A stretch of DNA of 64,000 nt from positions 140,309,296-140,373,295 of the forward strand of contig CM041776.1 of NCBI GenBank assembly GCA_023374045.1, in the 5' to 3' direction. Made by a program: the position numbers and the translations under genes. Of this stretch, positions 45,716 through 58,275 are shown piece by piece; positions within the stretch are counted from its first letter, which is position 1; each line of letters starts with the position of its first letter. Under the pieces are notes generated by a model. It had not been told where the DNA came from and ran no database searches. It worked only from the letters and a program-made list of their open reading frames with translations. The DNA is from Limonium bicolor (lineage: Eukaryota; Streptophyta; Magnoliopsida; Caryophyllales; Plumbaginaceae).

Positions 45716-46649
45716 GCCATGCAAGATGGGCTATCGGTACTGTGTATGTCAGTAATGGTACATTCTCCTAAACTCCATGTAGGTGGTAGTCCATGGGACT
45801 CCTTCTTTGCCCTGTTTGGCTTTGGTTATTTGATTATCTGGGCAGCTTCCTGACTGCTTTTGTTAGTGTTGTTACTTATCAGGGTATTCCTCTTTCTGAG
45901 GGGACCCTTTTTCTTTCGCTTTCGACTTGGTTCTCACTCTTGTTTCCACACCATCAGCGTGGTTATCGAGTATTGAATCTCCTTAGGCACTACGTCGTAG
46001 TCCTATCTTGGGGTATGACTTGCATATGCTTCGTAGTTGTCTGAGCTATTGCAGTTAGGTCTTTGCAACCCCCTTTTTTGGGGTTCGAGTTACCCGCTTC
46101 ATAATTGACTTTTAGGTAGTCCCTATGCTCTTGCGCGGTATTATCCCACTGTTATTGCTCCCTTGGACTGTTTTCCGGAGTTTCTGTCGCTTCTTTTGTC
46201 CTCTTATTGCACTCGTAGTGCTTTCCTTCTTCCTGGTATGGCGGGGTTATATCGACTGCGTAGCATGTCGACCCATGTTGCCGGTAATTATTATTCTCTC
46301 ATTGTAGGATTCCGCTAGTAGCGCCTGTTTCAACGTTGCGCTCCAATTGGGACCTTCAAGTCTTGAAAGACTATTGCATAACGAGGTGCTTCTCGTATGC
46401 ATAATGCTAAGTAATTGCCATATCGGTTTTTCCCGAGTAAGAGAAAGCTTTTCATCTCTCTGCGTTCATTTCCGGTATCTTAGAACCAGGGGCGCGGAGG
46501 GCGGGTCAGGTATTATAGATATCCGATACACATCGGGGAATCCTAACTAACACACCTCTCGCATTAATCTCAACCCTTATCCCATAATCTAAAGTTCGTA
46601 ACTCGATATTCCTAAGCTCGGTAATTTCTAGTCATCAGAGCGTAACTAC

Positions 46650-46661
46650 GCACTGATACCA
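46650..46661 (-). other. Primer binding site, initiator tRNA-Met with one mismatch (E)
   Basis: Sense TGGTATCAGTGC against TGGTATCAGAGC. Position and spacing as in A and B. Confidence 0.85.
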
Positions 46662-46666
46662 CTTTT

Positions 46667-47454
46667 TGTAACACCCCATCTCTAAATACAATGATCGTCG
46701 CCCTAAGTCCATCTCGTACATTAACAACGCAGCGAAAAGTTCTACTAAATTGGTGTTACCGCCGTTAGTCACCCACGTGACTAACTAGGCTTATTCTCTT
46801 AACAAGTCACGGTCTGACTAACCGGATAATTACTCGAGCATCTAAAACATTACAATTCATAAACCACAACTTATACCGAGTAACTCATATCCTAATACAT
46901 TATACTAACATCTCAGTAATACACTAAACCAGTGTACATGCACTCGTGTAACAAATGTAAATGCAACCCGAAGTACTCTACCCGCTCCTACTCTCAGGTT
47001 GAGTCTTCGTCTGGTACCTACCTGCAAAGTTTAAATCACAGGCCCCAAGGGGCTCAGCACATGGCTGGTACAGAAAACGTGCAGCCCACAAGCTAACAGG
47101 GTTACACACGACTACTTTGTCGTATACATGCAACTGTTTATTCATACAAATAATAATAAGAAGTACGATAACAAACAACACATTTATGTGAAACATTCAC
47201 AGCTCAAATAAATCGAACGTCGTAATGGACGCCTATTAATGAGTAAGTTAGATTCCTAACTCCTGAGGCCTGAGAATTGTTTAGTTCTCATGTTTGACCA
47301 TACCTATAAGTGTCAACCGTTCTCGTAAAAGAACTGGTTGTTCTCTAACTGAATTGTTATTTTTGTCGCATCAAGGTAACCCTTGCCAATGAGTTATTAG
47401 CTCCATTGGGTTAATAAACATTAATTCTTAAGTTATGAGGGGTGTAGGCTTGAC
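46667..47454 (-). repeat. Element E right LTR, first part
   Basis: Starts TGTAACACCCC. Holds the fully paired U5 hairpin (46764-46785), the block ccccaaggggctcagcac and ctggta-type motifs shared with A and B, and a predicted acceptor TTTGCAG|G at 47022. Confidence 0.85.
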
Positions 47455-49124
47455 TGTAACACCCCTACTAATTCGGTTCTAATAATCTTACAAATGTCGC
47501 ACATAACAAATATATCGCAGCGGTAAATAACAGACTGTCGCTCTAATGGTGTCACAGTTATCACTCGCCCATACGGGTAATAACGAGTTACCTGATAATN
47601 NNNNNNNNNNNNNNNNNNNNNNNNNNNNNNNNNNNNNNNNNNNNNNNNNNNNNNNNNNNNNNNNNNNNNNNNNNNNNNNNNNNNNNNNNNNNNNNNNNNN
47701 NNNNNNNNNNNNNNNNNNNNNNNNNNNNNNNNNNNNNNNNNNNNNNNNNNNNNNNNNNNNNNNNNNNNNNNNNNNNNNNNNNNNNNNNNNNNNNNNNNNN
47801 NNNNNNNNNNNNNNNNNNNNNNNNNNNNNNNNNNNNNNNNNNNNNNNNNNNNNNNNNNNNNNNNNNNNNNNNNNNNNNNNNNNNNNNNNNNNNNNNNNNN
47901 NNNNNNNNNNNNNNNNNNNNNNNNNNNNNNNNNNNNNNNNNNNNNNNNNNNNNNNNNNNNNNNNNNNNNNNNNNNNNNNNNNNNNNNNNNNNNNNNNNNN
48001 NNNNNNNNNNNNNNNNNNNNNNNNNNNNNNNNNNNNNNNNNNNNNNNNNNNNNNNNNNNNNNNNNNNNNNNNNNNNNNNNNNNNNNNNNNNNNNNNNNNG
48101 CTCTTGAAGTTTTGAGAAGATAGAAATGAAGAGCTTGATGAGAGGAAGAGAATGGTGGTGTTTTTTTTGATTTGGTTAAGTGAGCCAAGAAATATTGGCA
48201 ATGGAAGATGGCCTTTGGTGCTGTTGCTGTAGCATTACCGTGAGAACAGAAGGAAGAGAGGTAGAAGAAGGCTTAGAAACCGTGTGAAATGAAGGAGGAA
48301 GGGAGAAATGAGATTGGTTTTGCTTTTAAGGATATTTATAACTTAAAGCAAATAGTAACCTATGAGTCACCTTTATTTACTTAACAAGTTAACATGTTTG
48401 GTGACTCATTACTACCAAAAACCGGCCCCCTTATTATTAGAAGGGTATAATAGTCTTTGTTGACCAATTTAATTACTTATAACATTATATGTTACAAACT
48501 AACTTATAAAATCACTATCTATTCACCAAAAACAAGGCACATAGAAGTGAAATTTTTGATTTCCCATTGATATAGCCACCCAAATGTGATACTATATAGT
48601 ACACATGTTAATTAAAGAGTAATGATGGACATTTAGCCATTCAAAACTCATTTACAAGACAATTTTTCAAAAACGTGCTTTAAGACTTCTTAAAGCACAT
48701 TTTGTGTTTTAACTTGTTTTCAAGCTTGGTTTTCTTTAGTAATTGATTTAATATGTTCATTAACATATAAATAAGGCATAGGTATGACCATTAGGTCTTA
48801 TACACATTTATCCCAAGCTTAGAGCACATTTTAGCCCATATTGACCTTAAGGTATTTATTTGTGTTTTGTTTGGTTTCATTGTCTACCAAGTTTCCTAAG
48901 GACTTAATTAGCCTTATAAAGTCATAATTAAATATTATCAAGTCTTGGTAGGCTCTTTGGGTCCTAACCAAGTTCACTCCAAGCTTAGAGCATGTTTTTG
49001 CTCAAACCGTGTCTTAGTGTTTTACCATGGTTTACATGTTTCATTTATGTTTCTAAGGCACTTTTTAGCCTTTAAATACCATAGTTTAACATTTACACAA
49101 CATGCCAAGGTTTGGGGTATTTCA
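47455..49124 (-). mobile_element. Element F: LTR (solo, or collapsed element) inside E right LTR
   Basis: Starts TGTAACACCCC at 47455 and ends GGGGTATTTCA at 49124, so it has both ends of an A/B-type LTR. TATAAATA (sense) is at 48333-48340. The 144 bases left of the gap differ from A, B and E, while the right side resembles A and B. Flanks are ttgac and gaact, with no target duplication. Because an assembly gap lies inside, it may be a solo LTR or two LTR ends of a full element. Confidence 0.7.
47600..48099. other. Assembly gap, 500 N
   Basis: Exactly 500 N, the fixed size often used for gaps of unknown length. True size unknown. Confidence 0.95.
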
Positions 49125-51931
49125 GAACTGTTCACTCGAGCGAGATGGTCGGGTCTGTTTGTCGACCCTAGGCGACAAGTCGTAGACGAGCCTATGCGGA
49201 AGACAGATCTGATACAGATGCCGACCTCCTAACCTAAACATGCATGACCGGAGTCAGTCCCGGATTCCTCTCCTCCCAAGTTCCAGTTAGCTGAAGTCTC
49301 ATTGACAATTTGTTAGTTAAACCTCTCTCGGTATTAACCAACTAACAACAAGGAGTATTTATAACCTTATACAATTGTTTACTAAACATAGTTAATGAAC
49401 AAGCTCTGAATCAATTCGTGTTAGTGTGCAATGGACACACAATAACAATACAGTAAATCGGTTTCATACTTAATCTTGCTTGGTCGTATCTCAATAAACA
49501 TAGCACACAAACCGAGGTAGACCTCGTTAGCAAACAAGCTACAAGAATCCCATACCGTACACCGGAGACTGCCTAGCTCTTAATCCCTCGTTCGCCTAAT
49601 CCGCCGAATGCCTCTGACTTATCTAGATCTGTAACCCGAACTAGTATTAGTATCCTGTGTCTTAGAACCAATTTGGTTCTCTTTTCAACTTAAAACTCTT
49701 CCTAGGTTAACCCGGGTATAATAATATACCGTTAAACGGGTTCGTTCATTTAGGAGCGTTTTCGAGCTCAATTCCAATTCATTAACACACTAACGTCATT
49801 AGCAGTTATTTAGTTGCACAGTTAGCAGCTTTAGACTTATACGGACCTTGTATTAGGTTTTCGTATTTTTTCACTATTCATCCATATTTCACTATTCATT
49901 TATACGGTCTCGTATTTTACTATTCACCGTATTTCACTATTCACATATACATATTTTACTATTCACGTATACGTCTCGTATTTAACTATTCATATATATA
50001 TGTAGTTACTATACATGTATACGTATTTACTATTCATGTATACGTATTTACTATTCATGTATACGTATTCACGTATACGAGTACTATTCATGTACACCAA
50101 AATTTTTGTATACGTCCTCCGTATCATACGTATTTATTTCTTTTTCCCAATATAACTTGTATTTTCTTTAAAATACTTTAAGTATTGATTTCACCTTTAC
50201 TTATTAAATTACGGGTATACCCCCCGTATACCTTAAGTTATATACGGGTCTCGTTTAACCCCGTCTTAACTCTGTTTCTTTTACAACTTGTTTCTAAATT
50301 CTTTATTTAATTTCCTTAACCTCCTAAACACATAAAAATGTGTTATTTACATTACTTACCCATAGTTTTCTCTTAATCTCCATTTTATTCATAATAAGTT
50401 CTAAACTTGTTATTTTTATTTCTAATTTCCTCCAAAGTCTTATTTAACTAATTTCTTTTTACTTTTGGTCAATTACCAAAATAACCCAAGTTTGACCAGT
50501 CCTTTATGGTCAAACCCCCTAACTTTCCATTATTTACAATATTACCACTAAAGTAAATTTAACTTAACTTTTTATTCCTTTATCCTTTTAACATCTAATC
50601 TTTTGCTACAAATTTTATTCTAGCTCCTCTAAACATTTTACAAACTGTCATTGACCAAGTTTGACCACGTTTGACCAGGGAAATTACCGTTTTACCCTTG
50701 TGGTCTTTTCTTTTGTCCTAACTCATTTATTAACCAATTTAACTCCAACTAATTTCTAATTTTCGTAATTAATTTTCCTATAGATTTTTGAACATCAAAA
50801 ATCATTTTAAACATCTCTAAACCACCAAACCACCAGATTTATATCTAATGTTATAGTATATAAATACCATCTTTTTTTATCCTTAAATATACCAAAAACC
50901 TTATGAATTCCTTTTAACACTTATAAACTCTTTATAAATTGTAAACTTAATTCTACAATTATTTTCTCATCACTTAAACTCTCAAAATACATATTAACTC
51001 ATATATATTTTCGGCCTTGATATTATGTAACCAAAACTTCTCAAATTTTACATATTACTCTTAATTATACTAATTCCTTCAATTTAACTTAGTTAGAATT
51101 TTTTTCTAACTCATATATTACCTCCTAATTTTTGGCCATATAAAAATTCATAGTATATGAATTTTCTTGTATATTATGATAGTTCATATTGAAGCTTATA
51201 TCATAAGGAGTGTAAATCTAATTTTAGATTTACAAAATATTATTACATTTAATGTGTTAAAAATTGAATCTAACACATCAATAATTTCGGTAATCCTAAA
51301 CAAAATAAATAGCATGTTAGATCATATATAGATCAACAATTAGAACTTTGAAATAGGTAGTTGTAGGATTTACCTTGTATATTAACCTTTAGCTTAATAT
51401 TAAGCTTGTTTTCCTTAGGAATTTTGACAGCAATTTTCTAGAGAAATTGGCTCCAAAATCATATAATACAATGAAGAATAAGAAAGTTTAGTAACCCTAG
51501 GCACTCGGCCTTGATGAAAATCAAAGAAGGAAGAGTTTCCAAGAAGGCAATGTTTTACCTCGAGAATCAAAGGAACTTCTTTGTGGTTTTTCCTGAGAAT
51601 CTAGGGGCTCATGAGCTATGGTTGTAAAGCTCTTGGAAAGAGGATTCCAACAAGCTATCAAGCTTGAGATTTGGACTTAAGATGAGAAAGTTATGATCTG
51701 TGCAAGACAAGGTGTTCTTTAAGGTTCTAATCTAAGTAAATGGAGTTCTAATGGAATTTTCTTCAAAGGAAGAAGGAGCCACGAATTGATCTGGGCTAGA
51801 GAGGATGGATGAGGGTCTGATTGATGAATTATTCAGGGGACAATTGCAAGGAAGGAAAAGTAAATAAAGAAGGAAAGGTAATGATTTGAATACTATAAAG
51901 TAATGATTGGAATAGTAATCTAACAAATCAT
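49125..51931 (-). repeat. Element E right LTR, second part
   Basis: Resumes the LTR with U5-type blocks (catgcatgaccgg; a CGAGGT/ACCTCG hairpin at about 49513 where A has CCGGT/ACCGG), a predicted leader donor ACG|GTATGG at 49555, then AT-rich leader to the Athila-2 insertion. 51927-51931 is ATCAT. 50120-51500 is very AT-rich and I see no gene. Confidence 0.82.
49860..50110. repeat. Tandem tactattcaYgtatacgta repeat in E LTR
   Basis: About ten units of roughly 20-23 bases built on tttactattca and the palindrome gtatac. Units are most regular at 50020-50075 and degenerate upstream. Confidence 0.75.
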
Positions 51932-53638
51932 TGATAAGTGTGAAACATATAGGCTTTTTAGGGTCTAATTGCCTTATAATCTATAACAATTCAGACAATG
52001 TTTCCCACTTATTATGTGTTTTTCAACAGATTGATGTTTTGATATGAACTGATGCATTTTATATGCTAAATATAGGAAAAACCCAGAGAAATGAAGATTT
52101 TATATCATAAGGATTTAAACGCAACAAACGGGGAACAAATCCGGAAAAAGAGGCAAAGATTGGTCACGTCCGGATCAAGATAGCCGGACGCAAATCCGGA
52201 CGTCACATGTCCGGATCCGGACACAAGCCGGACGTGACCCAAACTCTAGATTCGAGAGTTCTGTGTCTTGTCCGGATCCGGACAAAGATCCGGACACAAC
52301 CCGAGTTTCAGATCCAAAACCGCTGTCTCATGTCCGGATCCGGACACAGATCCGAACGTCACACATAAACAAAAAATAAAAACACATCGCGCTGATAATC
52401 AGGCTTTCGGCGCAATTATCAGCTGAGCGGCGGTTTAGCCCATACCACATCATTAATTAACATACACCCATACTCAATATGTTAAGCCTATGCACATGCT
52501 CGTACCTAACTTCCACTAACCTGTGTTTATTTCTAAGCCTATTTAAACCTTCACTCAGCCTTCATTTCAATTCGTACTAGACGCTCTAGTCTAAACATTA
52601 CACTCTCCTCCTCTCCCTCCATGTCATCTGCTCATCCACGATAAACCCTTCATCTCCATTCACAAATCTTTCTCCGTATTCTCTCCCCCTCACTCACAGA
52701 AACCTACTCACGGTGCTTCATTTAGCTGCGTGCGGATTGACGTCCGGATCCGGACAGACCCTGAAGAACGCGTCCGGATCAGTCCGACCGACCCCAGATA
52801 GCCGGACGTGACACAGACAAGAGTGGAAATTGCAGACTCGGTGACGGCTTCTAAGATCAGTTTTTCTGCTAAATCCCTCTATCCTTGTGCTGTTTATATT
52901 GAGTATTGTTATTTTGTCTATGGCTGAGTAGTCACTTTTAATTTCGGTTTACTATGTATCTCTAGATTTATTATTTCGGAACCTTCCTGATTTTCTGCAG
53001 TACTTTAGAATAAAGTTCTTTTCCCTTATGAATTCCTTAACTTTTTAATCTGATCAATTATTGAGTTTATCAGTTTGTTAGCTTATAAGTGAGAACTGCG
53101 GCTATCAATTGACTACAGGGAAAGAACCAGTTAGTATAGAGATGGTAATTCCTCTAAACCACTAGCTGACCATTAATCTAGACTATGCTTAAAGCAATTA
53201 GTAAACAGTGGATTCATAACGAGAGTTAGGATTCGGTCTTTGCTAATTAGAATTCGTGGAGCGGGAGACAGAATACGGGTTATCCTTATTCTAGGGTTTC
53301 ATTCAGAATTCTGTGGAAATCACTTAGGAGAAAAAACTGCAAATCTGGAGAGAAGTAGTAAACCGGAATTTCCTTTATCGAACAAAAACCAAATCAATTA
53401 TTTACCTGTTATTTATTGTTTATTGAACTCTTTTACAACATTCACCATCACCCACAAAAACCCCAATTTCGTGTTATTTATATTATTTTTGTTTGTAAGT
53501 AGAAATTAAACTAGACACTGCCTCCTTTGGTTCGATACTCAGGGAATACTCCGAGATTTAAACTTGGTATAATCGACCGGTACACTTGCCGTTAGGTTAA
53601 ACCCCCAACAACAATTTACCGTTAGGTTTATCCCAACA
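51932..53638 (+). repeat. Athila-2 5' LTR
   Basis: 1,707 bases, TGATAAGTGTG to CCCAACA. TCCGGA inverted repeats at 52167-52360 and 52740-52810 are better kept than in Athila-1 (for example gtccggatccggac). TATTTAAA at 52540-52547. Confidence 0.93.
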
Positions 53639-53644
53639 AGTTTT

Positions 53645-53662
53645 TGGCGCCGCTGCCGGGGA
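53645..53662 (+). other. Primer binding site, tRNA-Asp type (Athila-2)
   Basis: TGGCGCCGCTGCCGGGGA, six bases after the LTR. One base differs from D's site. Confidence 0.92.
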
Positions 53663-53879
53663 GGCACGGTTATTTAGTTTAATTTTTATATTGGTATTTA
53701 ATTTGTTTTGTTTTTTTTGCTTTTTACTTTATTCTTGTTTTGTTTTATTTTATTTTCTTTTGTTCATTTCCTTAGCTTAGTGCGATTTGTTTCTTATTTT
53801 TGGTTCTAGTTTATTTTGGTTTTACCCGATTGAGTTTACTTTTACAACTACATTACTGTTAGTTATCTGATTTTGGTTT

Positions 53880-54188
53880 ATGGTTAAAACTCGTTCTGAA
53901 GTAAATCCTGAATTTGAGCTGGAACCTGAGATAGAGCGACTTACTAGAAGAAGTCATCATGGATTGGTACTGGAGTCTACAGTTACAGTTGACCAGAAGT
54001 GTTTTTCAAAGACTCACCAGGTAATACCTTTGTTCCAGAAGAAGAGTATCTTATGGATGGTATCAGCCGAGAAAGAAGGACGAACGACTACACTCGTCCG
54101 AATGTGGAGGGACTCACATCACCAATAGTAATCCCTGCACTATAGGAAGGGGTAGAATGGCAATTCAAGACCCATTACGTCACGATGG
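53880..54188 (+). pseudogene. gag: Athila-2 gag N-terminus, truncated
   Basis: ATG 53880 begins MVKTRSEVNPEFELEPEIER, the usual Athila gag opening. Frame is lost near 54050, where another frame continues with DYTRPNVEGLTSPIVIPAL, again Athila-like, followed by a TAG. The rest of the gene lies beyond A-prime, outside the window. Confidence 0.8.
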
Positions 54189-57100
54189 TGTAACACCCCT
54201 ACTACGCACTTAACAATAATTGAGATCGCAGCGGAGATAACAACTAAACGACAACTAAACGATTCGGTGCTATAACGCCGTCAACCACCCACGTGGTTAA
54301 CAAGGCAGAATAAATACAAGTGTACCGGTCTGATGATTAGACTCCCGTGGATTAGGTACTAACATCCATACGTATATACATTACCATCATACCGAGTATT
54401 TACATTACAACCAAACTGTAAGCTGTAAACTGTGAACTGCCACTGTCAAAGTTAACGGTACCAAAATATAACGCCACGGGAGCACAGGCGCATCCCGGAC
54501 TCAACATCCAAAAATAAACAAAAGTACTTAGAACCTAAAATCTAAAGCCATTCCGCTTCCTTGATCCTCATCCTGCAATATAAATATGGAGCCCCCAGGG
54601 GGTCAGCAACCCTTGGCTGGTATGGTTAACGCGCAGCCCATCGGCTACCGGGATACGCACAACTATTTGTCATGATAACATGGCATTGATTTTAAACAAC
54701 AACATATATATATACATAGCATAGCAAGGAATATAGCATAGCACAACAAAAACACAACATTACAAGAACGATTCCTTTTAGGAACGAACCAACTTAGTTA
54801 GATCCTATAGAGAGCCTAGAGAATGTTGCCAAACTCATGCTAAGCTCGTACATACATACTCGTTACCGTCCTGTTAAATTGAACGAATAACTTAACACAA
54901 AGGTGTGTCGGATATATTGATCCAAGCACACCGAACAAAACATAGTATGCCCTTGTGGCCCGACGTGAGTCAGTAAAATAGCCTTGGATAAGCTAAAGGG
55001 AAAGTTGAAAACCAAAATGGAAAACAACCATAACATACAAAGAGATCGAACCGGTTATGACATCGACTCCCATACTCACACGCGTGGCCGGAACTACCGG
55101 ACTCCTCACTCCCTAGTTAGCACTTGTTAGAAGTTCAACATCGAACTCAATAAACAAATCACAATCAAGTGGTTAAGTCTTGTTAGACACACCCAAGGGA
55201 AATGAGTCACACCTTAGCAACATAGTAACATTAACAATTGTAAACTCATTACATGACTTAAGTCTTACAAGGTCATAAACAAATAGAAAAACTAACAACA
55301 CACAAGCCGGTGTAAACCGGTAGGCAACAGACTGCAAGAAAACCATACCTTGGTCCTTGCTTCGACTGGTTTCCACCGTTGGAGAATCCTATACACATTT
55401 AGTAACGTCGATTAATTAACGCACTAGTTTGTTGTTAACTTATTACTTCACATAACTAGTTATTTTATTTTCACACTTGTAATAACCTTTCACCCTTTTA
55501 ATTGCCATTATAACTCACCTAACATGTCTTAGACAACCTCACATCATCATTACTAACTAATCTCCATTTTTAGACAACTTCTATAACTTCTAACTTTAAC
55601 AAAATTTTTGGCCAACACAGTGGCATGTCCGAACTTGTGTCCGAGCTTCCCAAGTTCGGACGCAAGTCGAGACTCAAAGGGTGAAGCCAGATGTATGTCC
55701 GAACTTGTGTCCGATCTTCCTAAGTTCGGACAAAGGTCGAGGAAAATCAGGGAAAAGAGATGGCGGTGTCCGAATTCAAGGGTCGGACAGAAGTTCGGAC
55801 ACTGGCTGAGACTCAGAAAACTTAAACGCAACAGGGCACGTCCGGACTTCCAAATTCGGACAGAGGTTCGGATGTGTAGGAAAAATTCATTTTCTATACT
55901 CTTAAATACTTGTTCATTTCTTACCAAAACTCCTATCACTTATAATGTTTTCTCCTTAGGTTTGTAAGTGGTGTTTCATGCCTATAACAACCATCATGCC
56001 AAAGTATTTCCTCTCCATTACAACATCATCTCCCAAGCATCTTTTCTTACAAACCAATTTCCTTATGTCATTCTTGAAATCCCTTTACAAGTTTATACCT
56101 TCTCCTTATTTACCAAAATTTGCATAAATCTCAACACACTCCAAAATGCCTTTGGTGCATTCCAAAACACTCATTTGATTCCTACAATCTCAAAGATAAT
56201 GCCTAAGTTCTTCTTGCACTCTAAAAACACCTTAATACACTATCTTTCCCTAGTAATATACCTAGTCACTTCTAACACTTCCTAGTTCACCAAACTCATC
56301 TAAATTTTAATTCTTCTTATACATTACCTAATTTTTGACATGGGTTCTACTAACATCTTGTTACACCAAAACACATTGTTTTCACCATTAAACATCCAAG
56401 AACACTAAAACCCATCAAGAACATTCTTATACACAAAACTACACTACATTTAACACTACATCACAATATAGTGCATAATTTAAATTGCTTGGCACTTAGG
56501 CCCTTAAATAACATAAACCATAAACACTGAATTTCCCACATTATATTTGCCTTTGACCTGCAAATACACCCAACAATACATATGCCTTTTAATAACCCTT
56601 GAGAGTATTTTTCTAAGTTATTTACCATTAGCTCTTTAAGTAGTTTTAACAAGCAATATAAGCTCATTTCCCCTAAGACATTAAACTATATTAGGTTAGC
56701 ACTTTTACCTCTTTTCCTCACAAACTTCTTTCTTGTTTCCTTGACTAAATCGGCAAGGCTTTTTGTTGCTTGTCAACTTCTAATCAATATACAAACAATG
56801 AAATGATTATTCAAGCTTTATGCTTCATCTCATTGTAAACCCTAGATACATATATTGTCTTAGAACATTTAGATGATTGTTTTACCTTGGATATGAAAGA
56901 GAGTTGGGATATGTAGCAAGAGAGGACTCCACCAAGCCCTTGGAAGATTCAAATGAAGCTAGAACAAGCAAGGTAAAGGAACCATTAATGGTGTTTTTTG
57001 GACAACATAAAAACATGAAGGAAATGGAGTTTTTCTTTGAGTTTCCTTACCTTGAAGCAAAGGAGAACAATAAAATGTAAAAAGATGAGCTCAAGCTCCT

Positions 57101-57966
57101 CCCATGGATATTCCTCTTGGCACCGAAATGGAGCTCTTGGAGTTTTGAAAGGATGAAGTTGAAGAGCATGGCAAGACAAAGAGGATGGTGGTCTTGGTTT
57201 TTGATTTGGCAAAGGAGCTAGGAGATATAAGAGATTGAAGGTGGATGGTGGTGTGCTGTAGCAACCGTAGAAGAGAGCAAGAAGGAAGGTAGAAGACGGT
57301 GGGAACAAGGGAAATAAGGAAGAATGAAGATAAGTTAAGTTGTAAGATATTTATGCTGAAAGTAAATAGTGATTTGCTTTATCATTATTCCTTTACTTAA
57401 TAAGCTAGCATAAGTGGTGACTCATTACCATAAAACCGGCCCCCTTTACGTTACTAAGAGTATTTTAGTCTTTGTTGACCATTTAACTTACTTATATTGA
57501 CTTATGTTATAAACTAGCTTAAAATAGTTACTATTCACAAAACAAGGCACATAATTGTGAAATTATTGATTTCCCATTGATTTAGACTTCCTAATGTGAT
57601 ACTAAGTAGTACACAGGTTAATTAAGAGTAATGATGGACATTTAGCCATTCAAAACCCATTTACAAGACAATTTTTCAAAAATGTGCTTTAAGACTCCTT
57701 AAAGCACATTTTGTGTTTTAACCTGTTTTCAAGCTTGGTTTTCTTTGGTAATTGGTTTAATATGTTCATTAATATATAAATAAGGTCTTGGTAAGCTCAT
57801 TAGGTCTTAACCAAGCTTAGAGCACATTTAAGCCCTTTTTGACTTTAAGGTATTTATTTATGTTTTCTATGGTTTAAATTGTTTACTAATGTTTCTAAGA
57901 CTCTCTTAAGTCTTAATATACCATATTTTAATGTTTAAACAACATACTAAGGTTTGGGGTATTTCC
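54189..57966 (-). repeat. Element A-prime 3' LTR
   Basis: 3,778 bases from TGTAACACCCC; the usual terminal CA is CC here (ggggtatttcc). Contains the U5 hairpin (54280-54301), predicted leader intron (55348 to 54583), TCCGAAC hairpin array (55626-55874) and CATAAATA box (57349-57356). Confidence 0.93.
55626..55874. repeat. TCCGAAC hairpin array, A-prime LTR
   Basis: Four units as in A but with different loop bases and partly different arms (for example gtccgaattc with gaagttcggac), so the array is kept while its sequence drifts. Confidence 0.8.
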
Positions 57967-58003
57967 ATCTACCCCCCTTAAAAGAACTTTGTCCCCAAAG
58001 TTC
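57967..58003 (-). other. A-prime PPT and stem-loop
   Basis: PPT tract atctaccccccttaaaa with arms GAACTTTG (57984-57991) and CAAAGTTC (57996-58003). Confidence 0.85.
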
Positions 58004-58225
58004 ATACTACTTCATATCCTAAATAATAAAAAAAAACACGGGGAACACTTATACAACTATACTCCCATAACAACATTAACAACATACTTAGATAGCATCG
58101 GACACAAGGTCCAAACATCAAAACATCATTCAGACACAACGGTCTGTAACATAACAAGTAGCAACATAACAACATAACATAGACAATGTATCCGAATACA
58201 TGTGGTACACACATAACCAAAACGG

Positions 58226-58260
58226 CTCTACCCCCCTTAAAACATGGTACGCCCCGTACC
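58226..58260 (-). other. A-prime internal PPT-like tract and stem-loop
   Basis: Tract ctctaccccccttaaaa, then arms GGTACG (58246-58251) and CGTACC (58255-58260). Confidence 0.75.
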
Positions 58261-58275
58261 CTATACATACAAAAA

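Larger units (their letters stand above)
42461..46649 (-). other. Element E internal region, part 2
   Basis: About 4.2 kb with no recognisable gag-pol. Contains the internal PPT with hairpin (42548-42583), the block shared with B (43340-43560), a duplicated 50-base stretch around 45400-45540 (ggtattattctggagttcg and tgtatgtcgtaatacc twice) and the palindrome 45696-45715. Many short open stretches, none with a known domain. Confidence 0.6.
51932..54188 (+). mobile_element. Athila-2: 5' part of an Athila-like element
   Basis: 5' LTR, tRNA-Asp type primer site and gag start on the plus strand, cut at 54188 by A-prime. Preceded by ATCAT, the same five bases that follow Athila-1. Confidence 0.9.

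Noticed and set aside
47433..48201. Long open frames running through the 500-N gap
   Set aside because: Created by translating N; both ends are LTR sequence.
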